A stretch of 64,000 nucleotides of DNA from Priapulus caudatus. Lineage: Eukaryota > Priapulida > Priapulimorpha > Priapulimorphida > Priapulidae. Positions 63,371 through 64,000 of this stretch are shown here, piece by piece. The stretch is taken from positions 89,798 through 153,797 of the forward strand of contig NW_014577651.1 in the NCBI RefSeq assembly GCF_000485595.1. The letters run 5' to 3'. Below the pieces are notes generated by a model. That model had not been told where the DNA came from and searched no databases. It saw only the letters and a list, made by a program, of their open reading frames with translations. Positions within the stretch are counted from its first letter, which is position 1. Each line of letters opens with the position of its first letter. A program made the position numbers and the translations under genes.

Positions 63371-64000
63371 ACAAGTGCTGCGGAGCGACAGCGCTCATCT
63401 CACGTCTACTGCGGTGACTCTGTGGTGGAGTGGTGGGATTCTAGTAAACCCTGTTAGTCCCAAATGTGTTCACATACATGCCAAAACAGTTAAAAGCACA
63501 GGGATGGTATCAGGAACCTTCTCGAAGGAATGTTTGTTGGGATCGTTATGAAAGTTGCCACGAGAGGGCGCGTACGTTTAAGTGTCTTCAGATTAAAGAT
63601 GGAAGCTCCGATCGTACATAGTAGCAACAACTATTTGCAAGACAGAATAGGTAAGCACTCATCCATTTACCTACGCAAGCCTTAAGGCTGAAATAGAGAG
63701 CTGCCACCTGTAACTAATTAATGCAGGCAAAAACTACACAGTACTATCACCACCACATGCACTGGCAGTGGCCACTGGCAGTGGCCACTGGCAGTGGCAT
63801 AAGTTACATGTAACACACTGACAGTACAGAATGCCATAGAAATTATACGATTTAAGGAGCATGAACCTTCTTCAACCAAATTTAGCTTTTGAAATTTCAC
63901 TATGACATTGTAGCCTCATACATCCATGCATGTAGAGATTCTACTAGCAAACACGGCAGTCAAATTCTTTCTAACAGTAAACAAATCCATGTTTAACCCT
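63371..64000 (+). mobile_element. Family R1 copy, cut by the window end
   Basis: Start ACAAGTGCTGCGGAGCGACA, then CTGTGGTGGAGTGGTGGGAT, GCGCGTACGTTTAAGTGTCT and a triplicated GGCAGTGGCCACT unit (63756-63790). It stops at the window edge in the block GTTTAACCCT. Confidence 0.8.

Noticed and set aside
63023-63457. 144-residue forward open frame containing YSFHDKLRAVSHEFGKHA
   Set aside because: The opposite strand of 63200-63275 is a clear SCFD1 exon with splice sites, so this frame is its shadow.

Overview
The window is eukaryotic nuclear DNA from an invertebrate animal. It shows spliced genes with GT-AG introns, a very dense load of transposons, and long CT, GT and TAG microsatellites. Proteins resemble animal WDR81 and SCFD1. 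A marine invertebrate such as a sponge is my guess from the repeat style; nothing in the sequence fixes the phylum.

Host genes. One gene fills almost the whole window. WDR81 (BEACH and WD40 endosomal protein) runs on the + strand in 22 recognisable exons from 1759 to a stop at 61370-61372. The exons join in phase to 5397 coding bases (1798 codons plus stop). Only the first ~60 residues, with the start codon, are not found; they lie in an unrecognised upstream exon or outside the window. At 62.2-63.3 kb, on the - strand, are the last exons of SCFD1 (Sly1, the SM protein of ER-Golgi fusion). The two genes are convergent with under 1 kb between them.

Layout. 1.8-2.8 kb: exons 1-3. 2.9-8 kb: intron with a TTAA-flanked MITE and other repeats. 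8.0-14.6 kb: exons 4-8 (BEACH region). 14.7-22.5 kb: intron holding a hAT-like MITE and TIR element B. 22.6-26.6 kb: exons 9-15. 26.6-52.1 kb: a 25.5-kb intron holding a CR1/L2-type LINE, TIR element A inserted in that LINE, and TIR element C with a nested 1.6-kb element. 52.1-52.4 kb: exons 16-17. 52.4-58.3 kb: repeats and a CT-rich satellite. 58.3-61.4 kb: exons 18-22 (WD40 propeller). 62.2-63.3 kb: SCFD1. 63.4-64 kb: another dispersed repeat.

Most interesting content. Elements A (29.9-37.4 kb), B (15.7-22.5 kb) and C (43.7-49.2 kb) are three long-TIR DNA elements whose TIRs do not look alike. Each encodes remains of the same protein type: a PIN/FEN-like nuclease core (motifs resembling EADTR, DTDV and HALTGxDTTS) followed by a 'GW' segment and a cysteine-rich CXC tail. 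I see no DDE transposase in any of them. Element A sits inside the endonuclease region of the LINE with a 3-bp target duplication, and removing the element plus one duplicate puts the LINE reading frame back in register. All three TIRs carry ATGGCGGC/GCCGCCAT motifs. This looks like a nuclease-encoding TIR transposon group, possibly related to Academ-type elements. All three copies here are broken by frameshifts or insertions.
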